Part shown: positions 27,725-36,468 of the stretch, piece by piece | Layout of the letters: each line of letters opens with the position of its first letter | Numbering within the stretch: position 1 is the stretch's first letter | NCBI RefSeq assembly: GCF_000718015.1 | Contig: NZ_JODY01000015.1 | Location: 62,001 to 126,000 of the forward strand | Direction: 5' to 3' | Length of the DNA stretch: 64,000 nucleotides | Source: Streptomyces catenulae | GTDB taxonomy: Bacteria; Actinomycetota; Actinomycetes; Streptomycetales; Streptomycetaceae | Made by a program: the position numbers and the translations under genes | Notes under the pieces: model-generated | Told to the model about the DNA's origin: nothing | The model's database searches: none | What the model saw: the letters and a program-made list of their open reading frames with translations, nothing else

Positions 27725-28669
27725 ATGAGCTTCAACCAGCCGCCGCCCGGACCGTACGGCCAGCAGCCGCAGCAGCCCGGACCGTACGGTCAGCCGCAGC
27801 CCCCGGCCCCGCAGCCCGGTTACGGCTATCCGCAGCAGGGCGCCCCGGTGCCCCCGCAGCAGGGCTACGGCTATCCCCAGCAGGGCGCACCCCAGCAGGC
27901 GCCGTACGGCCAGCCGCAGCAGCCGGGCCCCTACGGCCAGCAGCCGCAGCCCCCGTACGGCCAGCAGACGCCCTACGGCGCGATCCCGCAGGGCCCGCCG
28001 CCCGCCTCCGGCGGCAACGGCAAGAAGATCGGCCTGATCATCGGCGGCGTGGCGGTCGTCGCCGCCATCGCGGTCGGCGCGTACTTCGCCTTCGGCTCGG
28101 GCGGCAGCGTCCCCCCGTACACCATCGTCCTCAAGGACAAGCTGGTGAGCGGCGAGTACACCAAGGCGCCCGAGCAGCCCGGGGCGCAGGAGGGGGCCAA
28201 GGACTTCTCCGACGACAAGGACCTGCGGACGATGGGGATCACCAACGGCAAGGCCGTCACGGGGTCCTACTCCAACTCCGGCGGTCAGCTCCTCGGCGTC
28301 ACCGGCATCTACGGCGAGGTCGCGGACCCGAACTCGGCGGTGGACGCCCTCTTCGCCAAGATCGACGAGCAGCAGAAGAAGTCGAAGGCGACGATCGAGA
28401 CGACGGTGCCGACCGCCTCGTACTCCCCCGACGACTTCGACGGCGCCGTGCTGAAGTGCCGGACCCAGAAGATGACGGTCTCGGCCGGTGGCGCCTCCGC
28501 CGCCATGACGGCGTCCACCTGCATCTGGGCCGACAGCAGCGCCGTCGGCGTCGTCAACTCCCAGGCCAAGCCCGACCCGACGGGCGCCTCCGGCGCGCAG
28601 GCGCTCTCCGCCGAGCAGCTGTCGGACAAGACCGCGAAGGTCCGCAACGAGGTGCGCCAGGAGAAGTGA
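27725..28669 (+). CDS. Pro/Gln/Gly/Tyr-rich single-pass membrane protein
   Basis: The 314-residue protein starts at ATG 27725 with AGGGG about 8 nt upstream. The first 95 residues are a low-complexity cytoplasmic region of PYGQ(P/Q), GYGYPQQGA and similar units. A single transmembrane helix ([21 protein letters not shown]) follows near residues 100-120. The roughly 190-residue extracytoplasmic domain contains only two cysteines (LKCRTQK and STCIWAD), which may form a disulfide. Such N-terminal PQG regions are common in Streptomyces membrane proteins; the extracellular domain belongs to no family I can name. It is divergent from valS. Confidence 0.8.
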   Translation: MSFNQPPPGPYGQQPQQPGPYGQPQPPAPQPGYGYPQQGAPVPPQQGYGYPQQGAPQQAPYGQPQQPGPYGQQPQPPYGQQTPYGAIPQGPPPASGGNGKKIGLIIGGVAVVAAIAVGAYFAFGSGGSVPPYTIVLKDKLVSGEYTKAPEQPGAQEGAKDFSDDKDLRTMGITNGKAVTGSYSNSGGQLLGVTGIYGEVADPNSAVDALFAKIDEQQKKSKATIETTVPTASYSPDDFDGAVLKCRTQKMTVSAGGASAAMTASTCIWADSSAVGVVNSQAKPDPTGASGAQALSAEQLSDKTAKVRNEVRQEK

Positions 28670-28684
28670 CCCTCCGCGGGACCG

Positions 28685-28728
28685 ACGAGAGCCGCCCGGC
28701 AGCGCGTGCGCTGCCGGGCGGCTCTCGT
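28685..28728. terminator. Bidirectional terminator between convergent genes
   Basis: A perfect 21-bp inverted repeat (28685-28705 with 28708-28728, beginning ACGAGAGCCGCC) sits 15 bp after both stop codons of the membrane protein and clpX. It should work for both strands. Confidence 0.9.
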
Positions 28729-28742
28729 GTGGACAGGGGGCG

Positions 28743-30026
28743 CTACGCGCTCTTCTCGTGCGGTTCGCCCGACTCGCCGCGGCTGCGCGGCACCAGGGTC
28801 GGGTTGACGTTGGAGTGCACGACGTCCTCGGTGATGACGACGCGGGCCACGTCCTTACGGGAGGGCACCTCGTACATCACCGACTGGAGGACCTCCTCCA
28901 TGATGGCGCGCAGACCGCGGGCGCCGGTCCCGCGCAGGATCGCCTGGTCGGCGATGGCCTCCAGGGCCGGGCGGTCGAAGTCCAGCTCCACGCCGTCGAG
29001 TTCGAAGAGGCGCTTGTACTGCTTGACGAGGGCGTTGCGCGGCTCGACGAGGATCTGCAGCAGCGTCTCGCGGTCGAGGTTGTGGACCGAGGTGAGGACG
29101 GGCAGCCGGCCGATGAACTCCGGGATCATCCCGAACTTCACCAGGTCCTCCGGCATGACGTCCTTGAGCTGGTCCTTCGACTCGATCTCGCGCTTGGAGC
29201 GGATCGTGGCGCCGAAGCCGATGCCCTTGGCGCCGGACCGCGCCTCGATGATCTTGTCCAGACCGGCGAACGCGCCGCCCACGATGAACAGCACGTTCGT
29301 CGTGTCGATCTGGATGAACTCCTGGTGCGGATGCTTCCGCCCGCCCTGCGGCGGCACCGAGGCGGTGGTGCCCTCCAGGATCTTCAGCAGCGCCTGCTGG
29401 ACACCCTCGCCGGAGACGTCACGGGTGATCGACGGGTTCTCGCTCTTACGGGCGACCTTGTCGATCTCGTCGATGTAGATGATCCCCGTCTCGGCCTTCT
29501 TGATGTCGAAGTCCGCGGCCTGGATCAGCTTGAGCAGGATGTTCTCGACGTCCTCGCCGACGTAACCGGCCTCGGTGAGGGCGGTCGCGTCCGCGAAGGC
29601 GAACGGGACGTTCAGCATCCGGGCGAGGGTCTGCGCGAGCAGGGTCTTGCCGGAGCCGGTGGGGCCGAGCAGCAGGATGTTGGACTTGGCCAGCTCGATG
29701 CCCTCGTCGCCGCGGCCACCGCCGTTCTCGCCCGCCTGCACCCGCTTGTAGTGGTTGTAGACAGCCACCGAGAGGGCCTTCTTGGCAGGCTCCTGGCCGA
29801 CGACGTAGCCGTTCAGGAACTCGTAGATCTCGCGGGGCTTGGGAAGCTCTTCCCAGCGCACCTCGGAGGTCTCGGCGAGCTCCTCCTCGATGATTTCGTT
29901 GCAGAGGTCGATGCACTCGTCGCAGATGTACACACCAGGTCCCGCGATGAGCTTCTTCACCTGCTTCTGACTCTTTCCGCAGAACGAGCACTTGAGCAGG
30001 TCGCCGCCGTCACCGATGCGTGCCAC
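28743..30026 (-). CDS. clpX: ATP-dependent Clp protease ATP-binding subunit ClpX
   Basis: AAA+ unfoldase that feeds substrates to ClpP. It is 427 residues from GTG 30026 ([18 protein letters not shown]) with GGGGAAG 6 nt upstream. The N-terminal zinc-binding domain has the CxxC pairs CSFC and CDEC (about residues 14-39). Walker A GPTGSGKT is near residue 125 and Walker B IIYIDEID near 185. The pore loop GYVG lies in [11 protein letters not shown]. The sensor-2 domain follows. It is downstream of clpP2 but separated by a strong hairpin, so it probably has its own promoter. Confidence 0.98.
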   Translation of the reverse strand: MARIGDGGDLLKCSFCGKSQKQVKKLIAGPGVYICDECIDLCNEIIEEELAETSEVRWEELPKPREIYEFLNGYVVGQEPAKKALSVAVYNHYKRVQAGENGGGRGDEGIELAKSNILLLGPTGSGKTLLAQTLARMLNVPFAFADATALTEAGYVGEDVENILLKLIQAADFDIKKAETGIIYIDEIDKVARKSENPSITRDVSGEGVQQALLKILEGTTASVPPQGGRKHPHQEFIQIDTTNVLFIVGGAFAGLDKIIEARSGAKGIGFGATIRSKREIESKDQLKDVMPEDLVKFGMIPEFIGRLPVLTSVHNLDRETLLQILVEPRNALVKQYKRLFELDGVELDFDRPALEAIADQAILRGTGARGLRAIMEEVLQSVMYEVPSRKDVARVVITEDVVHSNVNPTLVPRSRGESGEPHEKSA

Positions 30027-30120
30027 GAGGTGCTTCCCCTTCGCCTGGGATCCGCATTGCTCCTACGGACCCGGGTGCTTGCCTATCGACGGTACCTTGC
30101 CGGGCCCTTCGTACGGGCCC

Positions 30121-30154
30121 CCCTTGGACCGACTCCGTCGACTCGGTCCAAGGG
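30121..30154 (-). terminator. Terminator between clpP2 and clpX
   Basis: A 12-bp perfect inverted repeat (CCCTTGGACCGA at 30121-30132 with TCGGTCCAAGGG at 30143-30154) lies about 30 nt after the clpP2 stop, insulating clpX from clpP1-clpP2. Confidence 0.8.
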
Positions 30155-30185
30155 GGCGGGCGTCCGGCGCCTGTGCGCGGTACCG

Positions 30186-30863
30186 CTAGCCCATCGAGAC
30201 CGACGCCTTGCGCGTCGACACGATCTGGTCGACCAGACCGTACGCCAAGGTCTCCTCGGCAGTCAGGATCTTGTCGCGCTCGATGTCGTCCCGGATCTTC
30301 TCGATCGGGGTGGAGGAGTGCTTGGCCAGCAGATCCTCCAGCTGCGAACGCATCCGCAGGATCTCGTTGGCGGCGATCTCCAGGTCGGAGACCTGACCGC
30401 GACCGGTCTCGCTGTACGGCTGGTGGATCAGCACCCGGGCGTTGGGCAGCGCCATCCGCTTGCCGGGGGTACCGGCGGCGAGCAGCACGGCGGCGGCGGA
30501 GGCCGCCTGGCCCATGCAGACCGTCTGGATGTCGGGCTTCACGAACTGCATCGTGTCGTAGATCGCGGTGAGCGCCGTGAAGGAGCCGCCCGGGGAGTTG
30601 ATGTAGATCGAGATGTCACGGTCGGGGTCCATCGACTCCAGGCACAGCAGCTGCGCCATGACGTCGTTGGCCGACGCGTCGTCGATCTGCACGCCGAGGA
30701 AGATCACCCGCTCCTCGAAGAGCTTCGCGTACGGGTCGTACTCGCGCACGCCCTGCGAGGTGCGCTCGACGAAGCGCGGCACGATGTAGCGGGACTCGGC
30801 GCGCGGGCCGGAAAACTCGGACTCGGCGCCCTGGTACAGGCCGCTGCCGGGGAAGTTGTTCAT
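30186..30863 (-). CDS. clpP2: ATP-dependent Clp protease proteolytic subunit ClpP2
   Basis: Serine protease subunit, 225 residues from ATG 30863 ([15 protein letters not shown]). The catalytic Ser is in [10 protein letters not shown] and the His in VLIHQPYS; the Asp follows about 50 residues later ([10 protein letters not shown] region). The longer N-terminus with [24 protein letters not shown] is typical of the second ClpP of actinobacteria. The ATG lacks a clear Shine-Dalgarno and in-frame GTG 30875 or TTG 30893 are alternatives. It lies 66 bp downstream of clpP1 and is very likely co-transcribed. Confidence 0.96.
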   Translation of the reverse strand: MNNFPGSGLYQGAESEFSGPRAESRYIVPRFVERTSQGVREYDPYAKLFEERVIFLGVQIDDASANDVMAQLLCLESMDPDRDISIYINSPGGSFTALTAIYDTMQFVKPDIQTVCMGQAASAAAVLLAAGTPGKRMALPNARVLIHQPYSETGRGQVSDLEIAANEILRMRSQLEDLLAKHSSTPIEKIRDDIERDKILTAEETLAYGLVDQIVSTRKASVSMG

Positions 30864-30929
30864 CGGGAGGTTCACCGTCCTGGTGGCGATCAAGGGGCTG
30901 GGTGGCTGTGGGGCGAGTGGTCCGCGGGC

Positions 30930-31544
30930 TCAGGCCCCGGTGCCGCCCCCGCCCGGAACGCCGGCGGCGGAGGTCATGACGTCGTCGATGAGGCCGTACT
31001 CCTTGGCCTCGTCGGCCGAGAACCAGCGGTCACGGTCGGAGTCCTGGGTGATCCGCTCGACGGTCTGACCGGTGTGGAACGCGGTCAGCTCGGCCATGCG
31101 CTTCTTGGTGTGCAGCAGCCGCTCGGCGTGGATCTTGATGTCCGACGCGGAACCGGCGAGACCGGCCGAGGGCTGGTGGATGAGGATCTCCGCGTTGGGC
31201 AGCGCGAACCGCTTGCCCGGGGTACCGGCGCTCAGGAGGAACTGCCCCATGGAGGCGGCCAGGCCCATGGCGATCGTCACCACATCGTTCTTGATGTACT
31301 GCATGGTGTCGTAGATCGCCAGGCCGGCCGAGATCGAGCCGCCCGGGGAGTTGATGTAGAGGAAGATGTCCTTGTCCGGGTCCGCGGCCAGGAGAAGCAG
31401 CTGCGCGGTGATCTTGTTGGCGATGTCGTCGTCGACCGGCTGGCCGAGGAAGATGATCCGCTCGCCGAGCAGCCGGTTGTAGACCTGGTCGCCGAGGCCA
31501 CCGAAGGTCGGCTCAGCGGCGGCGGAAGGCATCGGGATCGTCAC
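30930..31544 (-). CDS. clpP1: ATP-dependent Clp protease proteolytic subunit ClpP1
   Basis: The 204-residue protein starts at GTG 31544 ([16 protein letters not shown]). GTG was chosen over ATG 31532 because CAGGTGG sits 5-6 nt upstream; published Streptomyces ClpP1 starts similarly. The catalytic Ser is in [10 protein letters not shown], the His in LIHQPSAG and the Asp in DSDRDRW. ClpP1 and ClpP2 form a mixed tetradecamer working with ClpX and ClpC. It is the first gene of clpP1-clpP2, with a ClgR-type operator about 170 bp upstream. Confidence 0.97.
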   Translation of the reverse strand: MTIPMPSAAAEPTFGGLGDQVYNRLLGERIIFLGQPVDDDIANKITAQLLLLAADPDKDIFLYINSPGGSISAGLAIYDTMQYIKNDVVTIAMGLAASMGQFLLSAGTPGKRFALPNAEILIHQPSAGLAGSASDIKIHAERLLHTKKRMAELTAFHTGQTVERITQDSDRDRWFSADEAKEYGLIDDVMTSAAGVPGGGGTGA

Positions 31545-31713
31545 GTGTCCACCTGCTCGTTGTCGGACGGTACGGAACCGTCTCAGCGTCGTCTGCCGGG
31601 GCGTGGGGGTCTGCGCCGTACGGTGTGGCCCCGGCGCGTTCGGAGACTCCCCTGCCCTCGTATCTACGGACCCTAACGCGCAGGTCGGACAACGCCATCC
31701 CGCTTGGTGAACT

Positions 31714-31730
31714 GTTCGCTGTGAGCGCAG
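31714..31730 (-). promoter_or_regulatory. Candidate ClgR operator upstream of clpP1
   Basis: The sequence GTTCGC-TGTGA-GCG matches the GTTCGC-N5-GCG operator described for the Streptomyces Clp regulator ClgR at clp and lon promoters. A TAGGGT -10-like hexamer (31675-31670, minus strand) lies about 40 bp closer to clpP1 without a good -35, as expected for an activator-dependent promoter. The rest of the 274-bp gap is empty apart from the tig terminator. Binding is inferred. Confidence 0.6.
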
Positions 31731-31750
31731 GCTCACCAGGCCGTGACGAG

Positions 31751-31790
31751 CACGGGCCCGAACACACGCAGCGGCGCGTTCGGGCCCGTG
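31751..31790 (-). terminator. Terminator of tig
   Basis: A perfect 13-bp inverted repeat (CACGGGCCCGAAC at 31751-31763 with GTTCGGGCCCGTG at 31778-31790) starts about 28 nt after the trigger-factor stop. Confidence 0.85.
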
Positions 31791-31818
31791 ATCAAGGGGT
31801 GCGGGAGGGTGCCGGAGC

Positions 31819-33201
31819 TCAGCTCTCGGTCTTCTCCGCGGCCTCGGTGCCCTCGGCCTCGGCGACGACCGTCTCGGCGGTCTCGTCCTCGTCGTCGTCC
31901 AGCTCGACGGCCTCGCCGTTGCTGTCCTTGACGGTGGCGGCCTCGACGACGACGGCGAGCGCCTTGCCGCGGGCGACCTCACCGACGAGCATCGGCACCT
32001 GGCCGCCCTCGACGACCGCCTGGGCGAACTGGTCGGGGGACATACCGGAGGACTGCGCGCGGCGCATGAGGTGCTCGGTGAGCTCCTCCTGGCTGACGTT
32101 CAGCTTCTCCTTGTTGACCAGCTCATCGAGGATGAACTGGGTCTTGATGCCCTTCTCCGCCTGCTCCTTGGTCTCGGCGTCGAACTCCTCCTCGCTCTTG
32201 CCCTGGATCTCCAGGTACTTCGCGAGGTCGAGGCCCATCTGGCCGAGCTGGTGGTTGACGAGGTTGTGCTTGCGGGTGTTGATCTCGTCCTCGAGAAGCT
32301 TCTCGGGGATCGGGACCTCCACGAGCTTCAGCAGCTCCTCGAGCACCTTCTCCTGGGCCTGGGTGGCCTGGTCGTACTTCTTCATCTGCTCGAGGCGCTT
32401 GGCGCTGTCGGCCTTCAGCTCGTCGAGCGTGTCGAACTCGCTGGCCAGCTGCGCGAAGTCGTCGTCCAGCTCGGGCAGTTCGCGGGCGGCGACGGCGGTG
32501 ACGTCGACCTTGACCTCGGCCTCCTTGCCCTGGGCGGAGCCGCCCTTGAGCTCGGAGGTGAAGGTGGCGGTGCCACCGGCCTCGACGCCCTTGACGGCCT
32601 CGTCGATGCCGTCCAGCAGCTCACCGGAGCCGACGGTGTAGCTGACGCCCTTGGCGACGCCGTCCTCCAGGACCTCGCCGTCCACCTTGGCCTCGAGGTC
32701 CAGCGTCAGGACGTCGCCGTCCTGCGCGGCGCGCTCGACCGGGGAGGTGGAGGCGAAGCGCTCACGGAGCTGCTCGACCGACTTCTCGATGTCCTCGTCC
32801 GACACGGCGACCGCGTCGACCTCGACCTCGATGCCGGAGTAGTCCGGGATCTCCAGGGTCGGGCGGATGTCGACCTCGGCGGTGAAGGCCAGCAGCTCGC
32901 CGTCCTTCAGCTCGGTGATGTCGACCTCGGGCTGGCCGAGGACGTTCAGCTCACCCTCGTTGACCGCTTCGGTGTAGAACTTCGGGAGCGCGTCGTTGAC
33001 GGCCTCCTCCAGCACGGCGCCGCGACCGAACCGCTGGTCGATGACGCGGGCAGGGATCTTGCCCTTGCGGAAGCCCTTCACCGTGACCTGCTGGTTGATC
33101 TTCTTGTACGCCGCGTCGAGGCTGTCCTTGAGCTCCTCGAAGGGCACCTCGACAGTGAGCCGAACCCGGGTCGGGTTCAGGGTCTCCACGGCGCTCTTCA
33201 C
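31819..33201 (-). CDS. tig: Trigger factor, ribosome-bound chaperone
   Basis: Peptidyl-prolyl isomerase chaperone at the ribosome exit tunnel. It is 460 residues from GTG 33201 ([20 protein letters not shown]) with AAGGAG 8 nt upstream. The N-terminal ribosome-binding signature is [17 protein letters not shown]. The FKBP-like domain follows (about 150-235), then the helical C-terminal chaperone arms. The last 35 or so residues are an acidic Asp/Glu tail (DDDEDETAE) usual in actinobacteria. It is upstream of clpP1P2 on the same strand but ends at its own terminator. Confidence 0.98.
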   Translation of the reverse strand: MKSAVETLNPTRVRLTVEVPFEELKDSLDAAYKKINQQVTVKGFRKGKIPARVIDQRFGRGAVLEEAVNDALPKFYTEAVNEGELNVLGQPEVDITELKDGELLAFTAEVDIRPTLEIPDYSGIEVEVDAVAVSDEDIEKSVEQLRERFASTSPVERAAQDGDVLTLDLEAKVDGEVLEDGVAKGVSYTVGSGELLDGIDEAVKGVEAGGTATFTSELKGGSAQGKEAEVKVDVTAVAARELPELDDDFAQLASEFDTLDELKADSAKRLEQMKKYDQATQAQEKVLEELLKLVEVPIPEKLLEDEINTRKHNLVNHQLGQMGLDLAKYLEIQGKSEEEFDAETKEQAEKGIKTQFILDELVNKEKLNVSQEELTEHLMRRAQSSGMSPDQFAQAVVEGGQVPMLVGEVARGKALAVVVEAATVKDSNGEAVELDDDEDETAETVVAEAEGTEAAEKTES

Positions 33202-33318
33202 GGTTCGGTCTCCTTGGGGCTGACTTCTGGGGTTCTGCTCGGATCTTCCGGGATGCTCCCGCGCTGCGGGCCCCGGCCGATCGCGCCCGGTACAGAGACA
33301 CACGGGCACGCAGCTTGC

Positions 33319-33349
33319 ATAGTAACCGCAAGGACGAGGGCACCGACAA
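33319..33349 (-). promoter_or_regulatory. Candidate tig promoter
   Basis: On the minus strand TTGTCG (33349-33344) and TACTAT (33324-33319) are separated by 19 bp, slightly longer than ideal. Transcription would start near 33311, about 110 nt before the GTG. Confidence 0.4.
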
Positions 33350-33406
33350 TGCGACCTCGCGGGCCCCCACGGAGGGCGCCCACGGCGCGGGTGACGTGGC
33401 CAGACC

Positions 33407-33430
33407 CCACTTCCGAATTTTCGGAAGTGG
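33407..33430 (-). terminator. Terminator downstream of tRNA-Pro
   Basis: A 10-bp perfect stem (CCACTTCCGA / TCGGAAGTGG) with an ATTT loop lies 60 nt past the tRNA-Pro 3' end. Confidence 0.75.
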
Positions 33431-33490
33431 TTGGCTGCGGCCGCGCCCCGGGGAACCGGTCACCAGGACGTACGCCGTGAATACTGCTGG

Positions 33491-33564
33491 TCGGGGTGGC
33501 CGGATTCGAACCGACGACCTTCCGCTCCCAAAGCGGACGCGCTACCAAGCTGCGCCACACCCCG
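33491..33564 (-). tRNA. tRNA-Pro (anticodon TGG)
   Basis: A 74-nt cloverleaf on the minus strand. The acceptor stem CGGGGTG pairs with CACCCCG, followed by discriminator A. The anticodon stem TCCGC/GCGGA encloses TTTGGGA with anticodon TGG. The T arm contains GGTTCGAATCC. CCA is not encoded. TACCCT (33584-33579), 15 nt before the 5' end, is a possible -10. Confidence 0.95.
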
Positions 33565-33701
33565 TCGGTGCGACACAGAGGGTACATGGCCGATGGCGCT
33601 GCGGCTGCCGGATATCCGGGCACGGTCAACCGGTGTGCGGTGGAGGGGTCCGACCCGCTACAGTGCACTGCGTGCCGGGGTCGCGACGACCAGTGGCATC
33701 T

Positions 33702-33772
33702 GCGGGCGTAGCTCAATGGTAGAGCCCCAGTCTTCCAAACTGGCTACGCGGGTTCGATTCCCGTCGCCCGCT
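33702..33772 (+). tRNA. tRNA-Gly (anticodon TCC)
   Basis: A 71-nt cloverleaf. The acceptor stem GCGGGCG pairs with CGCCCGC, then discriminator T. The anticodon stem CCAGT/ACTGG encloses CTTCCAA with anticodon TCC. The T arm is GGGTTCGATTCCC. CCA is not encoded. TACAGT at 33659-33664 is a plausible -10. It is divergent from tRNA-Pro with 137 bp between them. Confidence 0.96.
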
Positions 33773-33782
33773 CAGCGCGGTG

Positions 33783-33814
33783 AGAGGCCCCGGACCGGTC
33801 GGTCCGGGGCCTCT
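33783..33814 (+). terminator. Terminator of tRNA-Gly
   Basis: A perfect 14-bp stem (AGAGGCCCCGGACC / GGTCCGGGGCCTCT) with loop GGTC, followed by TGTCG, begins 11 nt past the tRNA. Confidence 0.88.
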
Positions 33815-33873
33815 TGTCGTACGCCTCGCCATCGCGCGCGGGCGCCCGCGCGCGGCGCTCTAGGGTGACCGGC

Positions 33874-34245
33874 ATGGAGATCTGGATCAATCCCGCGTGT
33901 TCCAAGTGCCGTTCCGCGGTCGGCCTGCTCGACGCGGAGGGGGCGCGGTACACGGTGCGCCGCTATCTGGAGGAGCCGCCGACGGCGGACGAGATCCGCG
34001 CCGTGCTGGAGCGCCTGGGTCTGGAGCCGTGGGAGATCACGCGGACCCAGGAGGCCGAGGCGAAGGAGTTGGGGGTGGCGTCCTGGGAGCGGTCGGACGC
34101 CGGGCGGGAGCGGTGGATCGAGGCGCTGGCCGCGCATCCGCGGCTGATCCAGCGGCCGATCATCACCGCGGACGACGGCACGGCGGTCGTCGGGCGCAGC
34201 GAGGACGCGGTGCGCTCGGCGCTGGCGCGGGGCACCGGGAGCTGA
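33874..34245 (+). CDS. ArsC/Spx-family thioredoxin-fold protein
   Basis: The 123-residue protein starts at ATG 33874 (MEIWINPACSKCRSAVGLL). The N-terminal CSKC motif (Cys at about residues 9 and 12) is that of the ArsC/YffB/Spx fold. Internally, EEPPTADEIRAVLERLG and the C-terminal LIQRPIITADDGTAVVGR are the conserved arsenate-reductase-like segments, with the RP dipeptide of the active site. There are no ars genes nearby, so the substrate is unknown; it may be a glutaredoxin- or mycoredoxin-linked reductase. Terminators flank it on both sides. Confidence 0.88.
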   Translation: MEIWINPACSKCRSAVGLLDAEGARYTVRRYLEEPPTADEIRAVLERLGLEPWEITRTQEAEAKELGVASWERSDAGRERWIEALAAHPRLIQRPIITADDGTAVVGRSEDAVRSALARGTGS

Positions 34246-34254
34246 CACGGATAC

Positions 34255-34284
34255 GGGGCCGGGCCGCGGGTGCGGTCCGGCCCC
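34255..34284 (+). terminator. Hairpin after the ArsC-like gene
   Basis: GGGGCCGGGCCG (34255-34266) pairs with CGGTCCGGCCCC (34273-34284), allowing one G-U pair, starting 9 nt past the stop codon. Confidence 0.65.
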
Positions 34285-34335
34285 GGGGCCGGCGGGCGGC
34301 GCCGCGCGGTGTGCCACCGGGCGGCGGCGGGGCGC

Positions 34336-34530
34336 TCAGAACGTGATGTGGTTGATCGTGTCCGCGAGGGAGTTGAAGAACCGGTTTATGGACGGGGCCA
34401 TGCCGGTGGAGGCGAGGAAGAACCCGAAGAGGATGGCGACGATCGCCGGGCCCGGTTTGATTGTTTTGCCGCGGATCAGCACGATCAGCACGATCCCCAA
34501 CAGCAGCACCACTGACAGCGACAGAGCCAC
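34336..34530 (-). CDS. Small two-helix membrane protein
   Basis: The 64-residue protein starts at GTG 34530 (VALSLSVVLLLGIVLIVLIRG); GAGG lies 9 nt upstream. An in-frame GTG at 34539 is the alternative, but it sits too close to that site. There are two hydrophobic segments, residues about 3-20 and 29-46, separated by GKTIKPGP, and an amphipathic end (NRFFNSLADTINHITF). Similar small proteins are common in Streptomyces; the function is unknown. It is convergent with the ArsC-like gene. Confidence 0.72.
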   Translation of the reverse strand: MALSLSVVLLLGIVLIVLIRGKTIKPGPAIVAILFGFFLASTGMAPSINRFFNSLADTINHITF

Positions 34531-34935
34531 ACTGATCACACCCTCGGTCGGAAGCCTCACCGGCCGGGAAGTGTGCAGCTGCGCACACCCCCGCAGGCAC
34601 CCATCGTGCCACCAAGTCACTTCCCACCGCATACGGGTGACGAATCATCGGCCAAGGCTTTGCCCGCTCCGTGCGGTCGAGGGGCGAAGCGGAGGAACGT
34701 CACGCTCGTACGGCGGGCCGGGGGCGTTTCGGCAAGGTGCCAGGAAGCGGGCGCGGGGCGGCCGGGCGGGGCACCGTACGGTGCGGGCGGTGCGGAGGGA
34801 AACGACGCGCGCCGCGGGAACGCCAATTCGGCCGGAATATTTCGCTACCGCTGGCCGATAAGTGACGTTCGCCACGCGGCTATTCATCGGGTGACGCACG
34901 CCGCATTCACCGCGCGGAAGCCGGAGCATATTCCC

Positions 34936-34948
34936 TGATGTGACATCA
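34936..34948. promoter_or_regulatory. Palindrome TGATGTGACATCA, possible operator
   Basis: A perfect 6-1-6 palindrome, flanked by C on both sides, in the long intergenic region. It resembles a dimeric winged-helix regulator site in form, but no regulator can be assigned. Confidence 0.35.
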
Positions 34949-35023
34949 CTCATGTATGCCACGGCGGCGTGTCGACGGCGCGGGGGCGACATTCCTTCCG
35001 GCGGGACCCTCGTACCTTATCGA

Positions 35024-35055
35024 CCGTTTTATGGGGGTGAAATGCCCCAAAACGG
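35024..35055. other. Strong hairpin upstream of the acyltransferase gene
   Basis: CCGTTTT-AT-GGGG pairs with CCCCAAAACGG (35045-35055) around an eight-base loop, with a two-base bulge. It lies 165 bp before the start of the acyltransferase and could be an operator, a leader structure or a terminator. Confidence 0.45.
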
Positions 35056-35220
35056 TGCGTCGGGTGTGGAGTTCAGGGAGGTGCGCGGGTTATTGCGGGG
35101 GCGCGGTACGGAAAGGGATCACGTCGGGGCGGGGCCGCTGTACGGCGCTTACCTGGGGGAATGGTGAATTGCCCGGTGGTGGTTTTACGCATTCGACGGA
35201 TCGCCACTAGGGTGCCTCAG

Positions 35221-36426
35221 ATGTTTCCGCCTGTGCCGACCTCGCGACGTGCTCTCCCCGCGGTCCGGGAGGGGGCGGATGCGCACCCGGCGCCGCCCTC
35301 GGGCGGACCGGCGCCCGCGCGGGGGCGGGACGCGTTCTTCGACAATGCGAAGTACCTCGCCATCGTGCTGGTGGCGATGGGGCACTCCTGGGAGCCGCTG
35401 ACCGACGGCAGCCGCGCCGCCGAGGCGCTGTACATGACGGTCTACGCCTTCCACATGCCGGCGTTCATCATCATCTCCGGCTACTTCTCCCGCAGCTTCG
35501 ACATGCGCAAGGACCGGCTCCAGCGGCTGATCACCGGCGTCGCCGTGCCGTACATCCTCTTCGAGGTCGCGTACACCTTCTTCGCGCGGTGGGCGAACCA
35601 CGATCCGAAGATGCCGATCAGCCTGCTCGATCCGTGGTTCCTGACGTGGTTCCTGGTCGCGCTCTTCATCTGGCGGCTGACGACGCCGCTGTGGAAGGTG
35701 GTCCGCTGGCCGGTGCCGCTGGCGCTCGCCATCGCCGTCGCCGCCTCCGTCTCGCCGGAGATCGGGGACGATCTCGACCTCCAGCGGGTGCTGCAGTTCC
35801 TGCCGTTCTTCGTGCTGGGGCTGAATCTGAAGCCGGAGCACTTCGCGTGGGCGCGGCGGCGGGCGGTGCGGATCGCGGCGGTGCCGGTCTTCGCGACGGC
35901 GGTGGTCGTGGCGTACTGGGCGGCGCCCCGGATGACGTCGGCGTGGTTCTACCACCGCGACAGCGCGCAGGAGCTGGGGACCACCTGGTGGGCCGGTGCC
36001 GTGATGTATCTGGCGCTCTTCGGGTGCTCGCTGGTGCTGACGGCGTGTTTCTACTCCTGGGTCCCGACCCGGCGGACGTGGTTCACGGTGCTGGGCGCGG
36101 GCACGCTCTACGGCTATCTGCTGCACGGCTTCCTCGCCAAGGGCTCCCGCTTCTGGGGCTGGTTCGACGACTACGCCTGGCTGCACACGCCGCTCGGGGA
36201 GATCGCGGTCACCCTGATCGCCGGTGCGGTGGTCACGGCGCTGTGCACGCCGCCGGTCCGCAAGGTCTTCCGGTTCGCGATGGAGCCGACGATGGCGTGG
36301 GCGTTCCGTAAGGACCCGGAGGACGCGCGGCGGACGACCGCCGGGGGGAACGAGCCGGAGGCGGGCGCCCCGGCGGTGGGCGCGGACCGGGCGGAGCCGG
36401 GCAGCCGCGCCGCGGCGGCACGGTAG
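35221..36426 (+). CDS. Acyltransferase-3 family membrane protein
   Basis: The 401-residue protein starts at ATG 35221 (MFPPVPTSRRALPAV). After a 37-residue Pro/Ala-rich head comes FFDNAKYLAIVLVAMGHSWEPL, whose histidine corresponds to the catalytic region of acyltransferase-3 (OafA/NodX/YkrP) enzymes. About ten membrane segments follow (for example FHMPAFIIISGYFSRSFDMRKDRL is partly re-entrant). FISGY-like and LYGYLLHGF motifs are typical. Such proteins O-acetylate cell-surface glycans or antibiotics. The C-terminal 50 residues are charged and disordered. Confidence 0.85.
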   Translation: MFPPVPTSRRALPAVREGADAHPAPPSGGPAPARGRDAFFDNAKYLAIVLVAMGHSWEPLTDGSRAAEALYMTVYAFHMPAFIIISGYFSRSFDMRKDRLQRLITGVAVPYILFEVAYTFFARWANHDPKMPISLLDPWFLTWFLVALFIWRLTTPLWKVVRWPVPLALAIAVAASVSPEIGDDLDLQRVLQFLPFFVLGLNLKPEHFAWARRRAVRIAAVPVFATAVVVAYWAAPRMTSAWFYHRDSAQELGTTWWAGAVMYLALFGCSLVLTACFYSWVPTRRTWFTVLGAGTLYGYLLHGFLAKGSRFWGWFDDYAWLHTPLGEIAVTLIAGAVVTALCTPPVRKVFRFAMEPTMAWAFRKDPEDARRTTAGGNEPEAGAPAVGADRAEPGSRAAAAR

Positions 36427-36468
36427 TTCCGCGGACTTCTCCCGAAAGTTCCGCGGACTTCTCCCGAA
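36425..36468 (+). repeat. 22-bp perfect tandem duplication
   Basis: A 22-bp unit beginning AGTTCCGCGGACTTC occurs twice without gap, starting inside the acyltransferase stop codon. An A-tract follows (CCGAAAAAAATCGG), forming a small hairpin that may help termination. Confidence 0.9.

Larger units (their letters stand above)
34540..35220. other. 681-bp intergenic region, AT-richer, with palindromes
   Basis: There is no convincing gene. An open frame at 34940-35167 has no homology I recognise and spans a strong hairpin. Notable are the perfect 13-bp palindrome TGATGTGACATCA (34936-34948) and a hairpin at 35024-35055. Base composition between 34830 and 35060 is visibly less GC-rich than the surroundings, as expected for a regulatory region. 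It precedes the acyltransferase gene. Confidence 0.5.

Noticed and set aside
34940..35167. A 75-codon open frame in the long intergenic region
   Set aside because: It crosses the 35024-35055 hairpin, has no Shine-Dalgarno and no homology I recognise.
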